From NCBI GenBank assembly GCA_030762935.1, contig CM060895.1, forward strand, positions 38,865,001 through 38,929,000: 64,000 nucleotides of DNA, in the 5' to 3' direction. Below, piece by piece: positions 34,171-44,476 of the stretch; within the stretch, counting starts at the first letter, position 1, and each line of letters starts with the position of its first letter. This stretch comes from Hymenopus coronatus (taxonomy: Eukaryota; Arthropoda; Insecta; Mantodea; Hymenopodidae). A program made the position numbers and the translations under genes. Under the pieces are notes generated by a model. That model was not told the origin of the DNA. It saw only the letters and a list, made by a program, of their open reading frames with translations, and did not search any database.

Positions 34171-34373
34171 TATAGTGTTCAACGTCCACTTTTACTACAT
34201 ATGGCACTCTGATGATGCATGGAATGAAGATGAAGCTCCGGTGAAATGCACCCGCAGAAAGTCCGTCCCTGTGATGCTTTGTCCAGCACAAATCTCATAT
34301 GCAGTAGCTTGGGATCGAACCCAGATCACCTAGGTGAGAGGCGAGTGGTCTAACCACTCGGCCACAGCGAAGT
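34171..34373 (-). mobile_element. SINE D copy
   Basis: The minus strand starts with a tRNA-like head: 'GTGGCCGAGTGGTTAGACCA', 'CTCGCCTCTCACCTAGGTGA', then 'GGGTTCGATCCC' (B box). The body includes 'TTCATTCCATGCATCATCAG'. It resembles a class II tRNA (long-extra-arm type) and is matched by the copies at 53806 and 54350. It abuts the tail of Rep-A copy 20. Confidence 0.8.
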
Positions 34374-34398
34374 CGTAAGAGAAAATTGCGCTGAACTC

Positions 34399-34432
34399 GA
34401 GAATTCGATCTTGAGATTTTACTAGAAATAGT
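34399..34432 (+). repeat. Rep-A head-block fragment
   Basis: 'GAATTCGATCTTGAGATTTT' matches the family head block; nothing more of this copy is visible. Confidence 0.5.
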
Positions 34433-34444
34433 TTTTGTGGTTCA

Positions 34445-34970
34445 CTAATACGAGCGAAGTGGCGCCATCGTAATACGTGCGATGCGCATTCGGAAGATCT
34501 CGGATTCGATTTTCGGCAACCTCCACTCTGACTCTTGGGTTTTTTCGGAGTTTCCTCGGATTGTCAGGCTAATGCTGGAATAGTTTTTCTGATCCCCCGA
34601 ATTTCCTGCTCCTCCATATCATTCTATTAATTATTGAATTCTCCCTTCACCATGTTTGGTATGTTTCAAGGTTGGAAGCGTCGCGATGGTGTTTCGGTAC
34701 AACGTGCAGGGAACAAGTATACACTCCATGGAACTTTCTCCGTCTCTTCAGTTACTTGCCGGGGTATACGGACAGCCCCTTGGTGGTAGTTGTTGGACGG
34801 CTTTGGATTGGGGAACCCTAGTCCAACTACCGGGCATCTGTAGGGATCCTACAATTCCTGTGTCGTCACTCCTGGTTCCGGCCGCCCTGTGTCTTCTCTC
34901 ATCTCATCCTTTCCTCATGTTGGAGCCCCTTTGTGTGCCGTATGTGTAATATTCTCGTTGGATCAGTGCT
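34445..34970 (+). other. Less AT-rich stretch, possibly an unnamed SINE-like element
   Basis: 'TCGGATTCGATTTTCGGCAA' near 34500 looks like a mutated B-box region, followed by 'CTTGGGTTTTTTCGGAGTTT', a SINE-like T-rich block. A 97-codon ORF at 34656-34949 has no recognised motif. The base composition is clearly richer in GC than the flanking Rep-A copies. Confidence 0.3.
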
Positions 34971-34982
34971 GGGGCCCCTCCG

Positions 34983-35668
34983 AAAACATTCCCAAAAAGG
35001 TCCTTGTGTCTGTCCATGTCCGAACATTACTCAAAACCGAAATGTCGGTTAAATGCAAACTTTAACTCGAAGTCCAAACATGTGACATCCATACTGTGAT
35101 ATGGGGTAGCATGTGTACCTCACATCCTCACATTCAAGAGGTCCGGTTAGGGTGAGTTACCTGAATGAGGCTTTTACCGGGATTTTCCATTATCCTGAAA
35201 AAGTAAATATCAGATAACCCTAAGCTCCATGGATCATGGGCTTATTAGAGCATAATTTCGCCTATTTTTCCATTCATCTTATTGTATTATCTAACAAGGT
35301 TTAAGAACGCTAAAAAAGAAAAGAACGAAACAAGAAAGTGACTTAGATTTTCCAAACTACCGTTTACTTGAAAATGTCTTCTTATTTTTGATTCCCTTAA
35401 AAATGGCTGAACAATCTTCATTGAAGTAACATATGTTTATACTTGTGTAACACTAATTAAACATATATCTTAAATTTTCTGTGAGGTTCTTTCATTCTGA
35501 ATGAATGTTGCCTAATTTTGTCAGCTAGTACATTTTAAGACGTGGACGAAAACTAAACGTACATAAAAAATAAAATATGGTTAAATGATACCATTTATAT
35601 CTACTAATTAATATTATTTGTGTTATTTAACCACCTCCAAGATATTCTTATAATTTGTTTCAATTTTG
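34983..35668 (+). repeat. Rep-A copy 21, split by a SINE B
   Basis: Left part 34983-35084 ('TTCCCAAAAAGGTCCTTGTG' to 'GGTTAAATGCAAACTTTAAC'); right part from about 35336 ('CCAAACTACCGTTTACTTGA'). The left part breaks off close to where the right part starts in other copies. Confidence 0.75.
35085..35335 (+). mobile_element. SINE B copy nested in Rep-A, decayed
   Basis: 'GTCCGGTTAGGGTGAGTTAC' replaces the B-box region because about 20 bp are deleted. 'TAAGCTCCATGGATCATGGG' and 'ATCTAACAAGGTTTAAGAAC' follow, then an A-rich end. Confidence 0.75.
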
Positions 35669-35987
35669 TTTGTCCTTGTGTGTCTGTGAAGAGCACAGTT
35701 CTAAAACAAAAAGTCAGTTAAATACCAAACCTAACCTGGTATTTAAATTCAGCATCTTTTAAGGATGCGAAACGAAGGTGTTGAAGTCTCTTGTTCCAAA
35801 CTACCCTTTATATAGAATATTTTTCGAATTTTTTGATTTGCTCAAAAATGGCTCCAACAATAAAACTGAAAAAATTAAAATACCACATTTTAAGGTATTT
35901 TCCGGGAATAGCCTCTAAAAGTCCTCTTCATTCTGAATGACGTGTATAACTATTAAACCGTAAGAGAGATAAAAAGCTCTTTTTAAG
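35669..35987 (+). repeat. Rep-A copy 22, TG zone to middle
   Basis: It starts 'GTCCTTGTGTGTCTGTGAAG', lacks head and tail, and ends at 'CCGTAAGAGAGATAAAAAGC', where minus-oriented copy 23 begins. Confidence 0.78.
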
Positions 35988-36505
35988 AAACTCTGTATTC
36001 CATTCACATGACTTTCTCTACCTGTTTTCTGCAATTAAGCTATTCTTACAAAAGATTATTCCTTTATCTGCATCAAGCTAGTCTAGATAAACATTGGCAG
36101 AAATTGTCTCATTACTTACTTCCTTGTAAGTAGGAGCGAAATAAGGGAATACATTAGACTAAAGCAATAGTCAACTCTTAAAAACCGGTTGTATGTGAAC
36201 AATTGAAGTTAGGTTCCTTTTGAATTTCCAGAAAAATAAAAGAGAGATGGAATGAAAGGTGACCCCGTCTGAGAAGATGCCTAGTTTAAAATTGACACCA
36301 ATAACGGTATTTAAATCGAAATCGTTAGAGCCATTTTTAAGAAAATGAACATTTTCCATACAAACAGTAGTTTAGGGTGGGAGAATTTTGAAGAAAAAAC
36401 TTAAATCCCAAGCTTGGTATGTAATGGCCTTTTAGTTTTTGAGCTATGCTGTCCACACACACACACACACACACACATACACACACACACACACACACAT
36501 ACACA

Positions 36506-36546
<41 letters not shown>

Positions 36547-36729
36547 ACACACACACACATACACACACACACACACACATACACACACACACACACACAT
36601 ACACACACACACACACACATACACACACACACACACATAAACACACACATACACACACACACACACACACACATACACACACACATACACACACACACAC
36701 ACATACACACACACACACATACACACACA

Positions 36730-36770
<41 letters not shown>

Positions 36771-36919
36771 TCAGACACATATACGATTTTTTTTCTAAAA
36801 ATGTTTTTTTTTAACTCAGGGACTTCAAAACATTCCGTTTAAATCTCGACATCGAATTTATGGGTGCAATACGACGCCTTCTCTATACACTATGTACATA
36901 GTACGTGTAGAGAAAGTAA
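35988..36919 (-). repeat. Rep-A copy 23, full length with a 320-bp (AC)n array
   Basis: It runs from 'CTGTATTCCATTCACATGAC' to the head palindrome (CACTATGTACATAGTACGTG near 36888). The body is shortened around 36300. The CA zone has expanded massively at 36455-36770. Confidence 0.87.
36455..36770. repeat. (AC)n microsatellite with interspersed AT
   Basis: About 155 dinucleotide units, interrupted at irregular intervals by ACAT and once by ACATAAAC. It lies exactly at the Rep-A TG/CA position. The long overlapping ORFs on both strands are products of the repeat and not genes. Confidence 0.98.
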
Positions 36920-37086
36920 ACAATGTAGATATCGTTAAAGCACATTTTTATTTTATACTTAACCATTTCCGAAAAATTATTTATTCGGAAGATCAAAAAA
37001 TGTCCTCTTTAATTATTTTCAAATTTTAATTTTAAAAATGTTGAAAATGCTATCAAGAGATGGTATAATTAATAAAATATTCCTAT

Positions 37087-37337
37087 CTATGGCCCGCCAG
37101 GGTAGTGTGGTGGTAGCGTGTCTGCCGCACATTCAACAGGTCGTGAGTTCGAATCTCGCTTAGGGTGAGTTACCCGCGTAAGGTTTTTTTTCGGGGTTTC
37201 CCTTATCCTGAGAAGACGAATGTCGAGTAACCTTAAGCTCCATGGACCCCAAGATCATTTGAGCATCATTTCATGGATTTCATTCATCGTCCGATATGAC
37301 CAACCAGGTTAAAGGACGTTAAACTACCAAACAAACA
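37087..37337 (+). mobile_element. SINE B reference copy with 12-bp imperfect target-site duplication
   Basis: This is the best-preserved copy. The head is 'GCCCGCCAGGGTAGTGTGGT' and 'GTCGTGAGTTCGAATCTCGC' (B box). The body has 'CCCTTATCCTGAGAAGACGA', 'AAGCTCCATGGACCCCAAGA' and 'CATCGTCCGATATGACCAAC'. AAAATATTCCTA (37074-37085) and AAAATATTTCTA (37338-37349) flank it with one mismatch. Length is about 250 bp. Confidence 0.9.
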
Positions 37338-37349
37338 AAAATATTTCTA

Positions 37350-37975
37350 CCATTCTTGATAAAGAAGTTGGATAAAAATAAATCAGCGAACTTAGAAGCA
37401 CCTATAAAAAAAGTCTGCTGGTTTCTTAAATATTTTCTGAGATAGTGGGATATGAAATTAGCAGATTCAATATTAGTGGAATAGGACGTTTAATCTCCCC
37501 CTAAATTTCGACTTTAACAATATGAATAGGGGCTTAAGATATGTTCTGGCTTCAAAACTGGACCACACTGTTTATTTAGATGCCCACAGCAGCTACATTA
37601 AATCAATACTCAGAGTTTCTAATATCAAAGCTATATGAAAGCAATTTTGGAGTTGGGCAATGAAAGCTTGTTAGAGAGCGCTAAATCGTGACAAATGGCG
37701 GCTCGTCCCTTGCCTGCAACTTAATGAAGATGCAAGAGCATGCATGTGTTGCAAGGGGTTTCGCAATGCGGGTATGACGGGATTTAATTAAAGACGAGAG
37801 GACAAGAGAAACTTGCGGATTTGCAACTGGAATATTGGCATCATACGTGCATCACACCCTTCTCTCATCCGTGCAGTCAGTGGCGGAATAAAAACCTTAT
37901 CAATCAGTTTTCCCATATAAATCAAGATATAATAGATTTGCCCTGATATATTCAGTATTGTAGGAAATTCTTCTT
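37350..37975. other. No recognised gene
   Basis: AT-rich to about 37640, more balanced at 37660-37860; no motif recognised. Confidence 0.4.
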
Positions 37976-38250
37976 AAAAATGTCATATGTTACACTCACA
38001 TGACTTTCTCTACACCTCTGTAACAATTTATTGTTAATAAGCTTATTCCTCTATCTACCTCGTGCTAATTGAGATAAATATTAGTAGAAATGCTCTTATT
38101 ACTTGCTTTCTTGTAAGCAGAAGGGAAATACGAGACTACACTAGGCTAAACCGACAGTCTGATGTTTTAAAATATGTTGCTATGGTTTGAAATCCGATAC
38201 AATATCTTCTCTATTGACTGGAAGAATTGTATTCCATCTAAGAAAGAATC
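37976..38250 (-). repeat. Rep-A copy 24, body deleted
   Basis: The tail reads 'GTCATATGTTACACTCACAT', an unusual variant shared with copy 25. The copy jumps from the tail region to the head ('CTTCTCTATTGACTGGAAGA'). Confidence 0.75.
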
Positions 38251-38275
38251 TGATGTGTTCCATTCACACGACTTA

Positions 38276-39152
38276 AAAAATGTCATATGTTACACTCACA
38301 TGACTTTTTTCTACATCTCTGTATCAAATAATTGTTAATGACCTTATTCATCTATCCACTTCATGTTAATAAACATTAACAGAAATGGCCTTGTTACTTA
38401 GTTCCTTATAAGTAGAAGGGAAATAATGGAATGCACTAGGCTAAACCGACAGTCAAATGTTTTAAAATGTGGTTGCTATGTGATGAAATCCATTTCTTTG
38501 AGTGACCAGAAATTGACAAATTCCCATATAAGAAAAAGTTAGGTATTTTTAAAACTGAAACCAATAACGAGGAATATCACAAAAATGATCAACTCCACGA
38601 AAAAAATGTATATGACAAATTGTGTGCTTTAAGAATATCTACATTTTTATGTAGTACGTTGTCTATATATATATATTTCTTGTAGTTTACAAGTTATGCA
38701 AAATTCAGAAAAGCTCATCCAAAATAAAGAGGTGCTACGTATCCTCTGATTATAGTCATAGTCAAATCGCAAGAGGTAAACAAAATCTTACTTCATATAA
38801 AATGTAAGTCTCGTTAAAGGAAACAAAAAAAATTGTGGAGTTCACCATTTCGATATTTACGTTGTTATTGGTTTGAATTTTCAAATACTTATAATTTAAC
38901 AGTTGGTAAGTCGTTATTCATTTCTTGCAAAGAGTCATTCAAAGAGCATGGAATTCCATACTATTATACAGTGAGATTAGATGCTCTTTAAACATCTGAC
39001 TATCGCTTTAACTGCTGAATGTTACAACGAAATGTGTAAATCTGCATTGAAATTTTATCTTGATTAACAAGAAGTATATAGAATAAAAAACTTTTGTAAG
39101 AATAGTTTGTAGAAGATGGATAGAAATGTGAATGCAACCAATCAGATGTTTT
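38276..39152. repeat. Rep-A copy 25, foldback: minus body then plus tail
   Basis: The minus part spans 38276-38738 and carries the same variant terminus as copy 24 ('GTCATATGTTACACTCACAT'). After a short spacer a plus-oriented part (38785-39152) ends 'GTGAATGCAACCAATCAGAT'. This is the third element in the window with tails at both outer ends. Confidence 0.78.
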
Positions 39153-39246
39153 TCACCTATGCGGTCCACGGTTTTTTCTAAGGAGGGAGGCCAAAGAATA
39201 ATAACTCCGGCAAGTGCTAGGGATTATGATGGTAATGATGCTGATG

Positions 39247-39248
<2 letters not shown>

Positions 39249-39277
<29 letters not shown>

Positions 39278-39300
39278 ATATAATAATACTAATAATAAAA
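39249..39300. repeat. (AAT)n-like microsatellite
   Basis: Imperfect AAT repeats, with GATGAT units just upstream. Confidence 0.85.
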
Positions 39301-39394
39301 GGGCGATAATGCTTATTATTCTAACAATAAAGGGGATTGTCAATATAATTTGTATATAAGACCTACATTTTTAATTATTTATTTTACATTGTTT

Positions 39395-39540
39395 TAATTA
39401 GGTTGGGGTGGATTAGGATTGTGTTTTATTGTTGGTTATTTGTTATTAAAATGTGACGTTTTATAATGCTGCTATATTAACTGTATTATCAAGTAGGAGC
39501 CAATTCTTTATCAACACTTATTTGTCTAGTTATAATTTGA
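39395..39540 (+). pseudogene. nad5: Nuclear mitochondrial insertion: nad5 fused to cox1
   Basis: 39401-39510 matches insect nad5 sense strand: 'GGTTGGGGTGGATTAGGATT' (protein block GWDGLGL with one change), then 'TTTTATAATGCTGCTATATT' and 'AACTGTATTATCAA' (SYNAGMLTVLSN block). It runs directly into 'CCAATTCTTTATCAACACTT', which is the cox1 DPILYQHLF block. The nad5 frame is interrupted. The two genes are far apart and on opposite strands in typical insect mitochondria, so this is a rearranged nuclear insertion. Confidence 0.75.
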
Positions 39541-39742
39541 ACTCCTAAACATAAACCTAATCATTTCATCATGAGGAAATATTTCAGGAATAAAATAGTA
39601 AAGAATATTCCTTGGATGGTTTGACTGTTTATTTTCTAATAATCTATGGTGGCTTCATGTTATAACTAACAGAATAGTTATATTTCGTTTACCGCTGTAA
39701 GAATATACTTGTAGGTAACTTCCTAGGGTTTTGATTTAAATT

Positions 39743-39830
39743 CCTTTATATTTTATTTAATTTTAATTGATCATGCTGAAGTTTTCATTTTATTCTCCCA
39801 AGCTTGGTGGGAGTCAGTTACGATGAAGTA
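39743..39830 (+). pseudogene. cox1: Nuclear mitochondrial insertion: second cox1 fragment
   Basis: 'GATCATGCTGAAGTTTTCAT' followed by 'TTTATTCTCCCAAGCTTGG' aligns with the cox1 [14 protein letters not shown] coding segment, with several substitutions. It is more diverged than the cox1 fragment at 20779-20833 and covers the same gene region, so these are separate or differently aged insertions. Confidence 0.6.
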
Positions 39831-40065
39831 TTTTATTTTAATGAAGATTGAATAATTAGTTTAATGTATTTAAATACTATGAAATAATTATTATTCTTGC
39901 AACGAACCTATAAATCCAATATCTGATAATTTTCAAATTGTAACATACTTTCCAGGTGCTTCATTTTTCCTCTTATACTATAGACATTTAACGTTGTATT
40001 GTAATTCCTATATTATAATTCCTATATCATAAACTAATAACAACTTAAGCACTAATGTTCATAAA

Positions 40066-40107
40066 CCACAAAAATATAAAATAAAATGTTATTTACATGT
40101 CACGTAT
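40066..40107 (-). pseudogene. Possible nad4L-start fragment of mitochondrial origin
   Basis: 'CATAAACCACAAAAATATAA' plus the following bases is almost identical to 32009-32047, the segment called as the nad4L start next to trnT. No trnT follows here. Either both are mitochondrial or both belong to an unknown AT-rich repeat. Confidence 0.4.
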
Positions 40108-41399
40108 TATTAAATTATACAAAATATTAAATGTTAAAGAAAGTATATTTTATCTTTCAACCATCCCAATTAAATAAACGTCGTAATAACCATAATCCAT
40201 TTATTACTTCAATTAAGTTTATTTAAACCGTTTAAATAAATTTAAAACTAAATTAACACAAAATCTCTTTTTAAATTGCTCATGTTTATCGTTTTTAAGA
40301 ATGTTTGTTTTTTTAAAAAAATAATTTAATTCAGCTGATGTAAATTATTTAATATTTTATGTTCCTAATTCCTTATATGAATATGTTGGTTGTGATGGCA
40401 TTTTTGCGACAAGTACTAATTATAATTTCTCAGATAAATGCTGTACTTCCGCTAGCAAAAAAGAATAGTTGTAGAGCAAATCCCGCACCACTGTTTACGT
40501 TGTCACATGTTTTTCTCACTGTACCTTTCTTACGTGGTGTTTTCACAACTGTTTTACTGGCATATTCTTAGGAATTTAAACATAGGTAGTTATATAAGCA
40601 TGTTTATTTCTCGATAAACGTGTGAATTAAAGAAGTGATATTTGAGCACTAAAATTATATTGCATTAGCAATTTCTTCAAACTGAGAGGGCTTTCATCTT
40701 TTCATACAAGTAGAAGGACATTTCATTCAACATTAATGTTAAGTAAAAGTGTAAACAACGAAAAATGTAAGTATGTAAATCCTTCTAAAGCTATCCTCAA
40801 GTAGTTTAATAAGCACTGCGTATTAGATAATGACCAACAAGGTTTAGCCATTTTTCGGTTTGGACCAATCAGAATCGCTATCTTATTATAGTTTCAATGG
40901 TGCGATTTTATTGAGTAAAACGTCAGCTCGTTGTTGAACCGTATGCAGTGATTAATAAGCCTCGCCATCCATTGCAGTTGTTGGCGCTAAAGAGAAATCA
41001 CAAAATCTTACTACCTCAACATCCACTTCAGCTTGCATTACCAACAAAAAACAGCAGATTTTCGCGGTTTTTAGCTTTAAAAAGTATACTTTAGTCAAAG
41101 TACATTCAGTGTTAATTTCCAGTTAAATTATATTCTTGAAAGGAAAAATGTGCCGTGATCTTCATTTATATTAATTTTGGGGTTTTGATGATCTTCTCAT
41201 CACGACAGTCGATACCATTGATTAGAATCAGTAACGCATTCGTTACTCCCCATTAGTATAGTGCGATCTGACAGTTTACACAATGGTGATGTCATTTTAA
41301 ATAGCACAAATAAGAAATTCTTCTTTTTTTTTCATCCTCCTCCTCCTCCTCTTCACCTTTTTCTTTTTCTTCTTCTCTTATATTTAGGCAAATTTGCCT

Positions 41400-41945
41400 T
41401 TTTTCAGTACTCCCCGATTAGGTCATCTCTTTCGTGGTCATCTGATTGACCTTCTTCCTATTAGCAGATCTTCTCTGGATATCTTGACCTATCCATGTCA
41501 GCCATCTTGTCGATGTACTCATTCATTCTGTTTTTTGCCTTTTAATCCATTCATTGATGTTTGTATTTTCAATTTGTTTTTATATCCTAACTTCTATTTC
41601 CATCTCTTAATTGTTTCCATCAACAGATTCTATAAGTCTCATTTCTCAAGTTTCCATCAGCCTTTGTGTTTTCCTTGTGTCCGATCTCGTTTTAGCCGTA
41701 AAGGTCATGTTCGATCTTATAGCATGGTTTGTAACTTCGGTGGTCGTATCTTCTCATAAACTCTTGTTTCGCTTCCAGATTGTAATTTTCGGATCCAGCG
41801 TATCTACTTGCTTTGAAAATGTGTTTTTGAACCTCTTTACCTAGTTCACAATAAGATGATAGTAAAACACCAAGGTATTCAAATTGTTTGTGCAATTATT
41901 TTCCCATCGACTTCTAATTTACATCTTAATAAAGTGTTTAAAGCA
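41400..41945 (-). pseudogene. Decayed LINE reverse transcriptase C-terminal fragment
   Basis: At 41692-41895 the minus strand encodes 'FEYLGVLLSSY', followed by 'KEVQKHIFKASRYAGSENYN' and 'YKPCYKIEHDLYG'. These resemble the FxYLG block and the following 'KEI...I.KA.R..G.LN' block of non-LTR reverse transcriptases. Downstream minus-strand sequence to about 41400 has weak similarity to the usual C-terminal end. The clade is not resolved and the frame is broken. Confidence 0.5.
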
Positions 41946-41952
41946 AACATAT

Positions 41953-42777
41953 ATTACTTTCTCTACACGTACTATGTACATAGTGTATAGAAAACGTATT
42001 GTATTCCACCCAAAATGTCAATACCGAGATTTCACCGGAAATACATGTTTTGAGAACCCTTGAATAAAAAACCGTTTTAGAAAAATGTCCGTGTGTGTCT
42101 GTGTGTGGGCAGCAGCTCAAGAACGAAGAGACGTTAAACACCAACCTTGGTATTTAAGTTTCTTATTTTCCAAGGATGCGATACGAAGATTTTCAAGAAA
42201 ATATCCCCACCTCCAACAACCCTTTACAAGGAGTATTTTTCGAAAATGTTTATTTTCTCAAAAATAGCTCTAACGGTTTTGATTAAAATACCTTATGTTT
42301 AAGATATTTTTATGAGCAACGAAATGTGTATCTTGGATTTTCTGGGAATAACCTCTAAAGACCTCTTCATTCTGAATGACTTTTGTATAACTGGCAAACC
42401 GTAAGAGATATACAAAAACTTACTACACAAAAAAGTTAAATCCTTTTTTTTTTTTTTTTTTTTTTTAGTTTCAATTTTAGCCATTTAACTTTTCTCGAAC
42501 GGGGAGACATATTTCTTCTCCTCATTTTTCGTTTGTTTACTCCTGGAAAGCAAATAGATTGGAGTTTCAATTGTTTTACATAGCGACTACCTTTTAAAGG
42601 ACGAGACTATGACTTAAGCCTGCGCATTTTCTTACTTCCCTTCTACTTATAAGGGACCAAGTAATAAGGACAATGTTTATCTCGATCAGCATGATATAGG
42701 TAGATGAATAAACGTTTTAACAATAATTTGTTACAGAGATGTAGAGAAACACATGTCATTGTAACACATCAGATTCT
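41953..42777 (+). repeat. Rep-A copy 26, near full length
   Basis: The head palindrome is intact (CGTACTATGTACATAGTGTA near 41969). The body is complete, with a T-run of about 23 bases at 42445-42467 replacing a short segment. Tail 'GTCATTGTAACACATCAGAT'. Confidence 0.87.
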
Positions 42778-43792
42778 TTTCTAGTAAAATTAAGATATGA
42801 AATTGCTCGGCTGTTGTGTTAAATTGTTAGAGCAGACTATGTAAATCATCTTTATTTTGTATTTATAAACTATACAGTCGGCATAAACTTAATTTTTTCT
42901 CGTTTGGTAAATAAAGTACTAATTGTAATTTATAAAATCGGTTTAGGTAATTGAAGTTATATAAATTAAATTTTCTGTACAAAACTATTCTCACGAAAGT
43001 TTATTTCACATTTATTAATTTTAATTGAGAAACAGCCTTACAGAAATAGCTAAATGACATAGATATCTCGTTATAGATTCAAATGTAATAGCAACATTCA
43101 AATCTTTAAGAACTCGAATCTATATGCTCCATATTCTTTCCGCGCAATCCCGAGACCCAATAGAATAGCGAAAATTACAAAGTATTGAAGAATTCGAGCC
43201 TTTAATAACGGATATCTCGGAAACTGCTTATGTTATAAAAACGTATTTGGAATGAATAGTGTTTTTAAAGACATTTCGACTACACCCTACAGCCGTAATC
43301 GCCAAACATGTGTGTGCGACTTGCTTCGTAAGCCATAGCTGATTGATTGTTGGCATCCATTGTTACACGCACTCTTATGGACACCTGTGCCGGCCACAAG
43401 TTCTTTTGACTTCGCAGCTGTGCTTATTACACTTGTGCCAGTGGACACTTGTTCTGTGGGAAGGTTCTTTGTCGTCGAAGCCAGCATTGTTACACCGGAG
43501 TGAATTTGTGTACTGCAGGTGCGACGGCTTCTGGAAGTTTCCACTCACCTGGCCAAGAGATTAAAAAGGGCAACAAAGTCCTGCCCAACGTTCAGTTTTC
43601 ACTGGAAATGCATCGCATGCAACAGCTCAGTAGTTCGACGGAATTTATAGCGAGATGTATCGCCACCGCAGAGAACGTCGAAAAGAAACTGCGGCAGAAT
43701 TGTTACGAAAGACAGTTATTTGTGAGCAAATTCTGATTGTTATCAGTTTGTGGGAGAAATAAAATGTTGTTGCTGGACAAAAAGGGAGTGTT
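42778..43792. other. No recognised gene; ORF cluster of unknown nature
   Basis: ORFs at 43287-43544 (minus, 85 codons), 43343-43564 (plus) and 43449-43736 (plus, 95 codons) overlap in a less AT-rich patch. None shows a motif I recognise. Their mutual overlap makes at most one of them real. Confidence 0.35.
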
Positions 43793-44276
43793 TGTTACAT
43801 CTACGTTTTGTGTAATATGTATAAGTTTTCGTCTACCCATTAGCATTTATTAGTAATACAAAATTATATAAAATTCCCTCCGAATGAATTGGACTACAGG
43901 CTATTCTCAAGATCTAATTTAATTTCACATATAAATATATTTAATATATGGTATTTTAATCAGCACCGTTAGTCATTTTTAATAAATCAAACATTTCGAA
44001 AAATGCTCCATGTAATGGAATGGGGGAATTTTATTAAAAATCTTCGTGTCGTATCTTTAGAAAATACTAATCTTAAATACCAAATGTGGTATTTACCGAC
44101 TTTTCAGTTTTGAGTTATGACGTTCAAAGACACGCATACACACCTATGCCTTTTTAATGATTTTTTTTTATTCAGGGAGTGTGAAAACTTGTATTTCTGT
44201 TGAAAACTCGGAGTCAAAGTTTTTGGATGGAATGCAATACTTCCCCTACATAACTATACGTAATTGAGAAAGTAAA
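43793..44276 (-). repeat. Rep-A copy 27, tail missing and decayed
   Basis: Body blocks 'TAATATATGGTATTTTAATC', 'TCTTCGTGTCGTATCTTTAG' and 'ACCAAATGTGGTATTTACCG' are present. The head palindrome is eroded ('CATAACTATACGTAATTGAG'). Confidence 0.78.
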
Positions 44277-44390
44277 AATAAACGTAAGTATTAACAACGC
44301 ATATTTACAATAATATTTTACCTATTACACCGAATTAATGTGGAGCCTTAAAACATAGGGTAGTTGAAGTTTTTACAGTTTTATCATATA

Positions 44391-44468
44391 TATTTAAGAC
44401 TACTGTCTCCAAAGTTCGAGGTTCAAATCCGCCACTTACACTCAAGTCACCAGCGTCTCCCCATAGAG
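44391..44468 (+). repeat. 78-bp direct repeat, left copy
   Basis: It starts TATTTAAGACTACTGT, holds 'GAGGTTCAAATCCGCCAC' (B-box-like) and ends CCCCATAGAG. The right copy at 46042-46119 differs at a handful of positions. The repeat pair brackets the DNA transposon at 44477-46043. Confidence 0.85.
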
Positions 44469-44476
44469 AAATGCTT

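Larger units (their letters stand above)
39541..41385. other. Very AT-rich region, unassigned apart from mitochondrial fragments
   Basis: Parts of 39541-40340 may be further mitochondrial pieces given the composition, but I could not name them. A 70-codon ORF at 40359-40571 has no motif. 41328-41383 is a polypyrimidine tract (CTCCTCCT, CTTTTTCTT). Confidence 0.4.

Noticed and set aside
34310..34373. tRNA gene on the minus strand (GTGGCCGAGTGGTTAGA type)
   Set aside because: Same head occurs at 53806-54026 and 54350-54467 followed by a shared body; no acceptor pairing. Called SINE D.
36337..36842. Several overlapping ORFs of 64-147 codons on both strands
   Set aside because: They are translations of the (AC)n array in different frames (Cys-Val or His-Thr repeats), not genes.
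43287..43736. ORF cluster in a less AT-rich patch as a possible host gene
   Set aside because: The ORFs overlap on opposite strands, lack recognisable domains and show no splice or start context I could support.
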